Source: Strigops habroptila
Taxonomy: Eukaryota > Chordata > Aves > Psittaciformes > Psittacidae
DNA: 64,000 nucleotides
Direction: 5' to 3'
Assembly (NCBI RefSeq): GCF_004027225.2
Contig: NC_044290.2
Coordinates: 7,952,906-8,016,905, forward strand
A program made the translations under genes and the position numbers. The first letter of the stretch is position 1. Each line of letters opens with the position of its first letter. Shown here piece by piece: positions 41,987 through 52,600 of this stretch. The notes beneath the pieces are model-generated. The model saw only the letters and a program-made list of their open reading frames with translations. It had not been told where the DNA came from and searched no databases.

Positions 41987-42391
41987 TTAACCAAACAAGG
42001 TTCTCTGATTTGCCACAAGCGCTGTCTGGCTCTCCCGCCTCTTTGCTTTCTTGTTTTGCTGCCTGATTTTCCAGCACACTGCACTAGAAGCCAGCAAAAG
42101 GAGTCCTGATGACAAAAGGACTAATCCAAACACTGAGATGATCGATCCATGGGAATTGAAGCTGTATGCCACAGCAGTAACCACGATGCCAGCTATGAGG
42201 ATAACCACCCCGAAGGGAATGGTACAGCGGTAACAGGAGAGTTCTGCTCCCCCTGTCGCTGCGGTCAGCTGGCACTCACTGACAAGAGGGATGGTGGTTA
42301 TCACACAGTCATTGTTATTACACTTCTCCATGGTTACAGTACCAGGATGCTTTGGAGCACCCAGAATCTCTTTAATAGGTTCGTTTGTCAT
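41987..42391 (-). CDS. TMEM100: Transmembrane protein 100
   Basis: A 134-codon frame held in one exon, the same length as mammalian TMEM100, with near-identity in the core. The N-terminal motif is EPIKEILGAPK (residues 4-14). The first membrane segment is about residues 57-76, followed by the diagnostic loop SFNSHGSIIS (77-86), a second membrane segment to about 107, then a basic tail with KKAKRRES (114-121) and LVANQR (125-130). Two membrane passes with both ends on the cytosolic side are expected. In mammals TMEM100 is induced by BMP9/BMP10 through ALK1 in endothelium and is needed for vascular development; in sensory neurons it tunes the TRPA1-TRPV1 complex. The start at 42391 has A at position -3 and matches the conserved N-terminus; the frame upstream lacks an ATG before the splice site. 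Compared with the human protein as I remember it, extra cysteines appear at residues 24, 29 and 40. Confidence 0.97.
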   Translation of the reverse strand: MTNEPIKEILGAPKHPGTVTMEKCNNNDCVITTIPLVSECQLTAATGGAELSCYRCTIPFGVVILIAGIVVTAVAYSFNSHGSIISVFGLVLLSSGLLLLASSAVCWKIRQQNKKAKRRESQTALVANQRTLFG

Positions 42392-42453
42392 CTTGATTGT
42401 GTTGTCTCTGTCAGTTCTTCGGCTAGAGCAGGCACTGCTGACCACACATTGCA
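42392..42453 (-). other. TMEM100: TMEM100 5' untranslated part of coding exon, with splice acceptor
   Basis: On the minus strand a strong 3' splice site, CTCTTCTCTCCACAG, ends at 42454, so the exon begins at 42453, 62 bases before the start codon. This matches the known structure of the gene in mammals, where the whole coding region lies in the last exon after noncoding 5' sequence. The splice site is read from sequence; its use is inferred. Confidence 0.75.
42423..42449 (-). other. Upstream ORF in TMEM100 leader (8 codons)
   Basis: Eleven bases... within the exon leader an ATG at 42449-42447 opens MCGQQCLL and stops with TAG at 42425-42423, leaving 31 bases to the main ATG. It is in a different frame from TMEM100. 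Short upstream ORFs can lower translation of the main frame; such an effect is possible here but unproven. Confidence 0.5.
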
Positions 42454-43050
42454 CTGTGGAGAGAAGAGCACGAGTTCAACCAAGTGTTACTGTTGCATGA
42501 CAAATGGGTGACAAGGGGTTATGGACAAGCTTCCTTTTAACACTACTGCTTGTGGAGGATCTGAATAAATTCTTATGGCAGTCATGAGCATGTGCTAGAA
42601 AGACCAGAATCACAGACCAAGACAGACACCGACCTCAAAGTGCCATGGGCCAAATCTTACGTTAAGTCACATCCTAAAGTCGGTATTTCTGGATGGAATT
42701 TAGATTTCAATGACATTACATCTTCTGATGAGGAGGTAAAGCTCATGGACTGTTTTGGTTAAAAATCATACTCTCGCTCACACACTTTTTCACAGTGATT
42801 CTTTAGAGATACACCTCTACACACACACTATGCAGATTTGCTCCAATGCATGTCACAATTACATGGGTAAGAACTGGCCCAGCAAAAATCAGGACTGAAC
42901 AGTGAACCCCTTCCCAATACAAGTACTACTCAGTGAAGAATTCGAATGGTCGCAACTAGATATGGATGTGGGGGAAATGGAGATGAAGACAGTTCCCTGC
43001 ACTCAGCAAATGCCAGCAGAAAGCAAAAGTAATGGGTCCCTTTTAAGTCA

Positions 43051-43220
43051 TATAATCACAGAATACAAGGTCGGAAGGGACCTCAAGGATCATCTGGTCC
43101 AGCTTTTCTTGGCAAAGCATGACCTAGAATAGATGCCCCAGCACCCTGCCCAGCCGAATTTTAAGTGTCCAACATTGGAGAATCCACGCCTTCCATGGGG
43201 AAATCATTCAAGTCCACGAA
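43051..43220 (-). mobile_element. CR1 LINE 3' fragment
   Basis: Reverse-complement CR1 3' end: AATCACAGAATACAAGG, GGATCATCTGGTCCAGC, TTTCTTGGCAAAGCATG, CCCCAGCACCCTGCCCAGCC and GGAGAATCCACGCC occur in order. It belongs to the same variety as the copy at 60102, marked by the TTTCTTGGCAAA and GCCGAATTTTAA segments. Right boundary approximate. Confidence 0.88.
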
Positions 43221-44221
43221 ACCACATCCATGTTACTGTGTGGGAAGGAGATTTACAGTCACACTCACTCATCTTAGTAACAGTAGGTTGCTTTCTTCCT
43301 ATCTCCACATTGTACACACACTCTCAGTCCTACAGACGACATGCACAGATACATGATTGCATCTGCATTACGAGGCAAAACAGCTCTTGTCTCCCGGTGC
43401 CCAGTGCCCAACTGGAGTCCACCTGATCAGGGAAAGATAAGCCCATGACTCTCCACAACACAGGCAGCCATGAACAGACCTCAGAATTCCTGCTGGGAAT
43501 GTGGTGGTATGGGGGCCAGTGAGCCTCTGACAATGCCAAGGCTACCACGGCTGTGTGCTCAGTGCACCCCAACAGATACAGCAGAGACTGGGACACCAGG
43601 GAAGCACTAGGTTTTCCTTCTGTGTGTCGCTCACAGGACTCCACCACCACTCTCTGGTACAGGCTGTGTAGCTTTGGCTCTTATGAGCAGCATGATATGC
43701 AGCTCAGAGAAGAAGGAAGAGCGTTGGCAATGCAGTAATGCTTTTATCACTTTTATCACCTTCACATCTGTGACTAGGAAGTTAATTGCCAGATACTTGT
43801 ATTCTCCTTTTCCTTTCCCACCACTCCACCCTTGTTGCTAAGATATATTCATCCATTGTGGAGAGCCCTTGGTTTTATATCTCAGTACCTCCTGTAACTG
43901 TGTGTTTAGCAAGAAAGAGGATTTCACTATTTTTAAACACACACACAAACAGGCTACACTCTGTATCTAGTCAGAGAGTTTGCATCAGAGTTCCCTTGAA
44001 CCCTACTGACAGAAGGAAAGTTCAGATCTGGCTTGACAAAGCTTTTGTTCTGCTGCTCTAAAGAAGAGTGCTCAGCTCAGTAGAGTTTCTCACTGTACAC
44101 AGCTATCCTCAGGGCTCAATCCCACAATGGGCTCAGCAGCTACAAGACAGAGTAGCCTCCCTAATGACAACGCTGAGCACAGCACAACTGAGCACACACT
44201 GAGCACACACACTGACAACAC

Positions 44222-44466
44222 AAGAGGCAATGGGCACAAACTGAAACACAAGGAGGTTCTGTCTGAACATCAGGAAACACTTTACTGTGAGTGTGACTGA
44301 GCACTGGAACAGGTTGCCCTGGGGAGGTTTTGGGGTCTCCATCCTCGGAGATACTCAGAAGCCATCTGGACAGATTTCTCCAGGTGACCCTCCTTGAGAG
44401 GGATGCTGATGGACCAGATGACCTCCAGAGGACCCTTCCAACCACAACCATTCCATGATTCTGTGT
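44222..44466 (+). mobile_element. CR1 LINE 3' fragment
   Basis: Plus-orientation CR1 3' end: GAGGCAATGGGCACAAACTG, GGTTCTGTCTGAACATCAGG, TGAGCACTGGAACAGGTTGC, GGTCTCCATCCTCGGAGATA, GACCAGATGACCTCCAGAGG and the terminal CCATTCCATGATTCTGTG. It is one of the clearer copies in the window. Just upstream (44174-44206) TGAGCAC recurs three times at spacings of 15 and 11 bases. Confidence 0.93.
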
Positions 44467-44829
44467 ATTTCTGTGAAGGTACTTGGTATCTCCAAGGGCA
44501 GGAACAGGATCTGATCAGTGCTTATTGGACAAAGCAAACAGATTTGTTCTCAGAGGTTTTGCTGCTTTGTCCTTCAAATTACAATGCCTGGTCGAATGCC
44601 TTTTAGATAAGAGAGAAAGAGCCTGGGAAAGCCATGGGGTTGCTCTAGAGCACTATGGATCTGTCCCCACATGGATTTGAGCCCAAGTTCTGTGTTCTCA
44701 ATAATGTCTTCCATGGCAGTCAGACTCACTGGTGCCACTATGTTGCTGCATGACTTACCCATTAAATGTCACAGAAGTTCGGCACAATGGGAGAACGTGC
44801 TCCCTAAATGTCACCTTATTTTGATCTCA

Positions 44830-44878
44830 CTAATTGAATATGGCTAATCTTTGATATTTGATAGCCATATTCAATTAG
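44830..44878. repeat. Perfect 17-bp inverted repeat (hairpin)
   Basis: The arms CTAATTGAATATGGCTA (44830-44846) and TAGCCATATTCAATTAG (44862-44878) are exact reverse complements separated by 15 bases. Transcribed on either strand it would form a 17-bp stem. It lies in the inferred TMEM100 intron. The stem is shorter than usual for a microRNA precursor; a small inverted-repeat transposon remnant is another option. Confidence 0.9.
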
Positions 44879-47800
44879 CTCAACATTTTAGTATTACATT
44901 TGAGGCAGGAAAAAAATTAACCATTTTCCATATAAAAGGTATTACACTTCCAAATACATTTTAATGACTGTGCAAAAGTCCAAACACGCTCTCTAACAGT
45001 CACAGAAATAGGGAAAGTTCCCAAGAACTTGAAAAGGTTTCGAACTGGTGTCATAGTGAACATGATTATCCTGAAAAACTTTAACATTCAGTCAAAGTAT
45101 ATTTACTTCTGTCTCTAGAGTCCTTCTCCCTCTGTGTTAGACACATCCCCAATGAGCATTAAATCTCCTAGATGTCTTGTACAGAGGTCTTTGAAGAAAG
45201 GAGACACATTTATACAGCCAAAACTAGCATGTATTTAAAAAAAAATCTCCTGAACTACCAAAATTAAGTCAATGGCAAAATACCTGTCGGCTTCCGAGAA
45301 GCACAGTTCTTGCCTGTAATAGGATGTAAGCAGACAGGCGCTCATATAAAACAAATAAACAAGCCTCTATTGAAATACTCTAAGTTAAACAAACAACAGA
45401 ACCTATCTAAAGTGGGAGTAAAGGTATTCAGCCCTAGAAAACAGGGTACTAGATCCTCATTGCCAGCAAAGTCACTTCTGACTTACGCCAACAGGTGACT
45501 TGGTTCAAGTTTCAGGGTAAGAAATTTAGGCAAAGATACCCAGCAGCACCAGCATCCTCTCACTAATCACACCACGAGTACTGCCTCACGGAGCTACGGA
45601 GACTTGGAGGAAGAATGTGTTTCTCTGGCAATCTGTGGCTAACGCCAGATAAAGGAGAGAGGAATGTCTTACCCACTAATAAATGTGAGTTGAAAAGCCA
45701 TGAAATCCAGCAGCACACACACCTACCAGGTCCAGGAGAAATCCATCGGAACAAATCCCTTGACTCAGTAAGCAGAGGAAGACGGCTTGAGATGTCTCGT
45801 ATGTCAATTCAAGGGAGAGTCACGCAGCAGTAAGCACTGCTCCAGGCTTTGAAGTGTCAGATGCTGCCGAATGATGAATTGGAGGTTACAATATTCTAGC
45901 ATGGAAGTTTCCTACAAGAAAAGTTGTTGGATATTTGTCAGCTTTTTAAGAACAAAGCTCCTGCTGTATGCAGACTCCTGCTGCTAACCGAATAGAAGGA
46001 GGAGATGTTCTCCCTCTGGCTCTCCCAGGGGTTTCTGCCTCTCTTCTTGGTAGCAGTCACACATTTATGGCCCTATGTAATTTTTCATTGATGATGTGAC
46101 ATCTCAATGATGAGCATCACAACCCAGGCAAGACCCCAGAAAGAGCCAGGCAGGACAAAGTAATGCATGGGAATTTCTGTAGTCATAAATCTCATTTAAC
46201 TTCATTTCTATTGCTCACTTCTGTGAATCACAACTTGGAGTACTTGGGGGTTTGCCTATTCTGTCTCCAGTTTCTTTGAGCGAATCACTTCATCTCCCTG
46301 TGCTTTGGTTTTCCCAGCTGTAAACTGGCAACAACAACATGCTTCCCACTAAAACCCCTACTGTAACAAAACCTAAGTAATATAAACCCAAAAACTCCTC
46401 TCAGAAAAACAAACAGGCAAACTAATTGAGTCCAAGAACTCGCTGTAATAAACATAAGTCCATTATATTTGCTATTGTTATTTTCTGTTATTTGGATTTT
46501 TAAGAACAAGGTTTATTACTCCAATAGGGACAAGGGATACTCTGCAGCAGAACAGCGATGGAAATTGTTATCAAGTGCAGAAACAGCTGTGAAGTCAACG
46601 AGCAGCTGGGTAAAACTCACGAAGCAGCAGAGATTTATGTTGCTAATCTTACTCAACATTCCCTTTCTATATGGGCATGATTATGGAAGCCCATTTCCGC
46701 ACTGAATCAAGAGTCCTCAGTGGGGATGGGAATATACTCATGAAGATAAGTTTGTATAATGATAAACTTTAAGGGCTTTTTCTCTTTTTAAGTTGCTTAG
46801 ACCATGCTAACAGCTCTCAAATGTTTACAGGCACAAACTGCTGCTGCTCTCCTCTAGCTGATCCTTGGGGAAAGCCTGTGACACAGCTAAAGTATAATTA
46901 GCTGGTTAATGAAGCTAGCTAATAATAAAGGTCTCCTTGCTTATCTCCTTGAGTACATTCTTGTCACTCTATTAGATTCATTATTAGATTCACTTTTTGC
47001 AAAGTTTGGAGGGAAACGCAGGAAAACTGCCACTTTGGATAAATAATCCAGGTTACATTAGACCAACAGCAGACCTCTGGAATGATCTTGCAACTTGCTC
47101 ACCTATGATAAGAACGGTTACGTTTGTTTGAAAAGCTCTTCCCAGCACAGTCGTGCCTCTCAGCCAGCATCATTCTCTGCAAAGATTAATCTCTATGTCA
47201 GTCATTTCTCTGGATTTGATTTGACCACAAATACTTCAGGTCAGTTTTTAATTGAATGTCTTTATCAAGCCCCTGACTGACAGAGCAGCTCTTTACAGAC
47301 CAGATTTCTTCTCTCTTCCTTTCCTCCCTCACCACAAAGCCAAGAAGCAGAAATACAAGGAATCTCTACATTCAGCTTCCAAGATTTTAACCGGGAATCA
47401 TTTCAATGTGGTGCTCTCTCAAGAGGCTTCCCACATGCTGACGCTCTCTGTGCAAGTGCAACGAGCTGGTATTTCTCACCCACCACAATTCCTTCCCCGT
47501 TCTTGCATTTACTCAGAACCAGTGTGACACATTCAGTTTTCTCCTTTCTCACAGACCTGAGGCTCTATGTCTTGCATAATATTTCAGACACCCCTTTTTT
47601 GCTTATATACATTCTAATAAATCATAATGCTCGTGCTTCATACTTGGGTTTGTTAAAGTGACTACGGAAACCAGTATAAGAAGTCAGTCCTCCTGTATTG
47701 AGTGGAGAGCCAGAGTTCATTTGGAATCCAGCAGCCTGTGGTAACCCCGAACATAATCCCGCAGCTCTTCCCATGTGAATGCTCCTGGAAACACAGAACT

Positions 47801-48364
47801 AGGATTTGTACTTACCAGGCTCCAGGATCAGGCCCTGAACTACAGGCGGGAGAACACGTTACACCCGTGCCAACTCTCTGAGCCTTGGGATGCCCTAAGT
47901 ACCCACCACCAAGTTTTTCGGTAAAATAATTACCAGGTCTGAGCTCTCACACCTTTTTCTGTTTCCAGACATAGATGCGAGCCAGCCAGACCCCTCCACA
48001 AACAAACTATGTTATCTGCAAATTGCAAACCTTTCAAACGCGTCTGGAACACGCCACAAACAGGGAGGTAAAGCACCGCATGTCGCTCCTGTCCCCGCAC
48101 ACCTATGCAAGCGAGAGGAGCGGTGAACAGGCAAGGAAAGCCCAAAGCACGGCTCCGGCTGCCAACACCGCGGGGCTTTTCATTGTAACACCAGCCCCTG
48201 GGGCAAACCCTGCGCGGCGCAGGACGGAGCGGTGCGGGAACCGCCTCAGGACCAGGGCCCGAGCAACCCCAGCACGCCCCGCCGGCGCCGGGAACCGGGA
48301 GCTGCCGGGCAGCAGCGGCTCTGGATCCCAGCGGGCACTCAGCGTGTGCGGGTCCTGCGCCTGC

Positions 48365-48626
48365 GAGCTGAGCCCAGCCGAGCCGTGCTATGCTGTGCCG
48401 AGCCGAGCTAAGCCAAGCCGTGCTAGACCATGCTACGGTATAGCATGCCGAGCAGAGCCGTGCTGAGCTGAGCTGAGGTAAACTGAGCTGTGCTGAGCTA
48501 AACTAAGCTGAGCTGAGCCGTGCCAGACCATGCTAGTATACTATAGTATAGTATGCTGAGCCTAGCCGTGCCGAGCTAAACTGAGCTGAGGTAGACCATG
48601 CTATAGTTTAGTGAGCCGAGCCGTGC
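48365..48626. repeat. GAGCT/GAGCC-type degenerate repeat array with palindromes
   Basis: About 260 bases are built from variants of a five-base word, GAGCT, GAGCC, AAGCT and AAACT. The seven-mer GCCGTGC occurs six times (48382, 48417, 48457, 48517, 48565, 48620). The eleven-mer AGACCATGCTA occurs exactly three times (48425, 48525, 48593), each followed by TA-rich, self-complementary sequence; TATACTATAGTATA at 48537-48550 is a perfect palindrome. The array ends just beside the minus-strand donor at 48631. It has no coding meaning that I can support. Confidence 0.85.
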
Positions 48627-48631
48627 CTTAC

Positions 48632-48800
48632 CTCCCGAGTGCCGGGCGGGACTGCGGCGAACACCAGCCCGGAGCAAGCACAAGAGGGGGATGCCGCCCG
48701 CTGCACCAGGGACTGTAAACAAAGTTCTTGTGAGAGCGAAACAATTGAGGGACCGGAGCAAACTCAGCGGCGGGAGCTGCGGCGGGCGGGGCTGCGCTCA
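48632..48800 (-). other. TMEM100: Inferred TMEM100 noncoding first exon
   Basis: On the minus strand the sequence ending CTCGGGAG at 48632 is followed by GTAAGG, a strong 5' splice site, inside the CpG island and upstream of TMEM100 in the correct orientation. The 5' end is unknown; 48800 only marks another donor-like site. A forkhead-type TGTTTAC lies on the minus strand near 48718-48724. Transcript evidence is lacking, and another transcript could own this exon. Confidence 0.35.
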
Positions 48801-49559
48801 CCGGGGAAGGTCCCGCTCCGGCCCTGAGGAAGGCTGGGCCGGGGCGGGCAGGCGCGGCTGGGCAGTCCCCCGCCTCGCCCTGCCCTCCGCGGCTCGGCGC
48901 CGCGCCGTTCCCATGCCCGGTTCGGATGCGCTCGGTGTCTGCTGCTTCACCCCGTTAGGCACCGTGCGGGGCTCCTCTGCACCGCGCCAGGTGAAACACG
49001 GGGCCGGGGGGTATTGTCCAGCCCTCTCTGCCCCCCTGCACAGCACCATGGGGGGATGAGGTCCCCCAAGTATCAAGATACCCTGGTCCCAGCAGACGAG
49101 GGCTCGCTCCGGGTGCTGGGTGGCACCGCGGAGCACAGCCAGTCCCCTCTGGAATCCGGATGAACTCCCAGCTGGTGCTTCAGGGCTCAGGCATTAAATG
49201 AGCGGGAGCATAGTTCTGGATTACGTCCTTAGAGGATAAAGCTTTATGTATCATCTAGAAATATTTTAACTGGCTTTTCTATGCTTTAATCACTCATTTC
49301 AGCGGAACATCAAACTCTTCAAGGGGCTGGAGTGGAAGGGAATGGGTGTTATTTTTTACCATGGTTCCTCTTCTTTTCCAACAGATTTTGCTTTTGAGGC
49401 TTGTAAAAGGACATGTTTGAATTGTGTGGTTAAGCTTACCCAAAGTTTATATTCAAAAGGCACTATTTTATCAATGATTGATAAAAGAGCAGTGCTCCAG
49501 ATGTATTTAATCAGCCACTCTGTCTCTGAAAGCATGCGTGTACTTTTGACTCCCTTTCC

Positions 49560-49633
49560 AGGGTGAAATCCTGGCCTCAAAGAAATGAATAGCAAAACTT
49601 CCATCAACTTCACAGGAGCCAGGATCTCACCCT
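49560..49633. repeat. Small inverted-repeat (MITE-like) element
   Basis: The 74-base stretch has arms AGGGTGAAATCCTGGCCTC and GAGCCAGGATCTCACCCT, which are reverse complements apart from one mismatch and one missing base. Inverted repeats with this sort of GGTGAAATCCTGGC arm recur in bird and reptile DNA as I remember it. That suggests a remnant of an old dispersed element; the family name is not certain. Confidence 0.5.
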
Positions 49634-52600
49634 GTGTATCATTAAGAACTCCCCAGTGATGCAGATCCTGCCAAGGGTTCATCTCCTCCAGCTGAATCTG
49701 CCAGGAGGTTCTGGAAGAGCTCCACAGCTTTATACAAGAAACTGGCACTTTCTTCCCCATTTGCAAGTGTTTCCTCCAAGCACATGGGCCGTTCAGCAGC
49801 AATGACAAGCAGCTGCATCTGAGGGCAACTGTCACTAGCAAGGAGCTCCTGGGCTGTTAAGTTCAGGCCTTTCCCATACAGGCAGCAGTGCCAAGTTCCA
49901 CCTCAAACCAACTGATTTTGTGCTCCTGCTGGAAAGCTGTGAGCCTTATTCTGTTGATATCTAGGAACCTGAATCTTGTTTCTAGCTGCATGCATTCATA
50001 GACAATGATACATTCAGCCTTGGGCTGAAATAGATGATCTTTCTTTTGGCAATTAACCCTCTAATGTCCTAAGAGGTAGAAATCAGACTCTCTCAGTCTT
50101 ACTTTCGATCAACATATTTTCAGATGGGGCTTTGCCAGTATCCTGCATGGATGTAATATATTTTCCTGTCCTACCAGAAATACTAACCCTTCATAATTAT
50201 CCTCTGATTGTTCAACATATCTGGATTTTTCTCCAGTATCAGTTCCATTTATCACTTTATATTAGAAATTCTTGCTGTTAGCACATATGTTCATGACCTG
50301 AATTTCACCCCATTTCTATTACATCAATTCCTCTCTAGTCTTTCCAATGTAGTATTTGGTCCTGTGTTGACAGAGAACCTCCCTCCCATGCTTACGCCAT
50401 CAACAGTTCCCCTAGTACATTCTTACTTTTCCATGCCAACTTTATTACTGAAAGTATTATATAAAATACTGAAAGCATTACATAAAATAACTCCCAACGC
50501 TGATTTTTGAGGAAGTAATCTGAAGTACACATAAACAAGCATCAACAAATAAATGCCTCAACAATAAGCTAGAAAGTTACATTCTCTTCTAGATGCCGTA
50601 CAATAGTAACTTCTTACTGTGAAGCAGAAAAGCTGTGATGAGAAGCAGTGGGAATGATGCCTCCCTTCAGTGCTGTGAGAGCAGTGGGCTCTCCCCTACT
50701 AGGGGGGGTTTGTAGCTCTGAGGCACAAAGAGGTCAAATACAACCACCCCTCTGGCCTTTTAAAATAGGGATGACTGACTACCTCTGCCTTTTAAGGGCC
50801 TGCTGTGCTCGGAGCATGACTCTCCAAGGATATGAGGAAAGAAGTACCAAACATACCCGAAGCAGCACGTTTGGCACCTGTAGAAATGCAGTGCAAACAG
50901 CTGAGGAAACTTCAGGACTGAGCAACAGCTGCAGCGAGGGGTTACAGGTTCACAGTTTTGGACTGCCATGCTTAAATGCCTCATAGTTCCCCTTTAGGAC
51001 CTGCCCTAAATGACAAAATCTGCTCCCTGTGGCCTTAACACAGCTGCTCCGAGGAGGTGCAGCCCCAGAGGGGACAATGAGCAGAAGCCTGTGTCATTCT
51101 GGAACTCCTGCAGCCTATTGAGAGAGCTCAGTTTTACTCCTGAATCGAGCAATGCTGTTGCTCTGCCTACTAAGACACACTTGCAATACTTCATGGCTTC
51201 CTTTGAGTTTCTGACAGTCTCTTGGGCCTTTAGAGCACAGCAAACAGTGACTCATTAATCTGGCAAAGCACAACCTTTGTGGGATCCCTATTCAATTAGT
51301 TTTTCTTGCCTTTTCCCTAACTCTCTACTGAATTTTCCTTTATTTCATCCCTAAGCCCACACACGGACACAACATGCCCATTGATTGCATTTACTGAAAC
51401 TTTCAGAAAGCACTCTTTCAGCATGTTTAATATGTTGGAAATGATCCTTACCAGGTCCTGCTGTGCAGGTGTGCATGACAGGGAATGGAGTCCTTAGCAA
51501 AGCCAATTAAACCAGAGAACATAAAATGCTGTAGCTCCCTCTCATTAAACCAGTTTCCAGCACAAGGTTGTTCAGCCCTGTTGTTGATAGTTGTGCAAAC
51601 CACCCACTATGTAATCAGGCTCATTAAATGGATGTGCTTATAACGATAGTGAGAAACCTCTTTGGTGACTAGGAATATGGAAAGGAATTTTCTTTGAACT
51701 CCATTAGATCCTACCCACACTTTGGTCAACTTCAGTTATCCTGCTGTGCATTTGAACTTCATCATTGCCTTACTCAACTTTCTCTTGATCTTCCTGCAGT
51801 GCTGAAGAAGACAGGACATCTGGAGCTGAAAACAATTATTCTTATCTCCTACTGCTTTCATAATTACATGAAGTTCACATTTGAAGAGCTGCTTTCCTTA
51901 TGTGGATGTGTGCTTTTCATTACCAGAGGGATGCACCACACCACCAGAAGCCAAAGACTGAAGCTAGCACAAGTCTGTTACAGAACCTCCGAATCTTTAG
52001 CCAACTGGAATCTCTGAATCTCAGCTTTCTGGCTGAGCTAGGAGGAAGCCTGGTAACAAACACAAGACAATGTAATTTCACTGTAACAGTGCTTTTCGTT
52101 AGAGGTTATTGCAGTAGAATCCAGTGGGTTCAGCTGAGATTTAAGTCAGGGTAGGAATGATCTCTTCTCATGGCTCTGCAGAGGGCTTTTCTTGGTTTTC
52201 CACCTGCACTGAGTACCCCAAAGAATTCACAGGGCACAAAGACATGGAGGGAAACGCAAAGAGCTGCAAAAGTGACTTATCCAAGCTCACGTAGTAGATG
52301 ACTTCCGGATGTTTTATATCTTGCTTCCCTGCTCTGCCAGTAGATACAGCACACACTGTTCCCTCTTCTAATGCTCACTCCAATGAATATGGAGCATTTC
52401 AACCACTGTAATTGACTCCAGCAGTAGACAGAAAATGACGAGCTATCAGCTAACCTACACTGATTGAATTACTTGCTTTAAAACAAACAGTTTTCCTCCT
52501 GCAGAACAGATGATTTCTTGTGGAATTAGCAGTAGGTTACGTGTCTGATCTACAGAGGAGTTACGAAAAAGAAGAAAGCATTATTGCAGTAAGCCTAGTT

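Larger units (their letters stand above)
42454..48631 (-). other. TMEM100: Inferred TMEM100 first intron
   Basis: If the minus-strand donor GGGAG/GTAAGG at 48631-48630 joins the acceptor at 42454, this is a 6.2-kb intron. It contains two CR1 fragments, a 17-bp-arm inverted repeat and the GAGCT-type array. No coding frame inside it is supportable. Additional noncoding exons may exist, for example near 45.6-45.8 kb where weaker donor-like sites occur on the minus strand. Confidence 0.4.
48090..49050. promoter_or_regulatory. CpG island, probable TMEM100 promoter
   Basis: GC and CpG density rise sharply from about 48.09 kb and fall after about 49.05 kb, against AT-richer flanks. Several GC boxes (for example GGGCGGGG near 48784) and GGGGCGGG near 48841 are present. 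Minus-strand splice donors at 48631-48630 (GGGAG/GTAAGG) and 48801-48800 (CCCCG/GTGAGC) suggest transcription towards TMEM100. A plus-strand donor-like GCCAG/GTGAAA near 48990 leaves open a divergent noncoding transcript. Confidence 0.65.

Noticed and set aside
47975-48466. 163-codon plus-strand frame across the CpG island
   Set aside because: It runs from ordinary DNA through GC-rich promoter DNA into the repeat array; arginine- and proline-rich composition reflects GC content, not a protein family.
49356-49841. 161-codon open frame on the minus strand
   Set aside because: It reads through a degenerate inverted-repeat element and has no known motif; likely chance.
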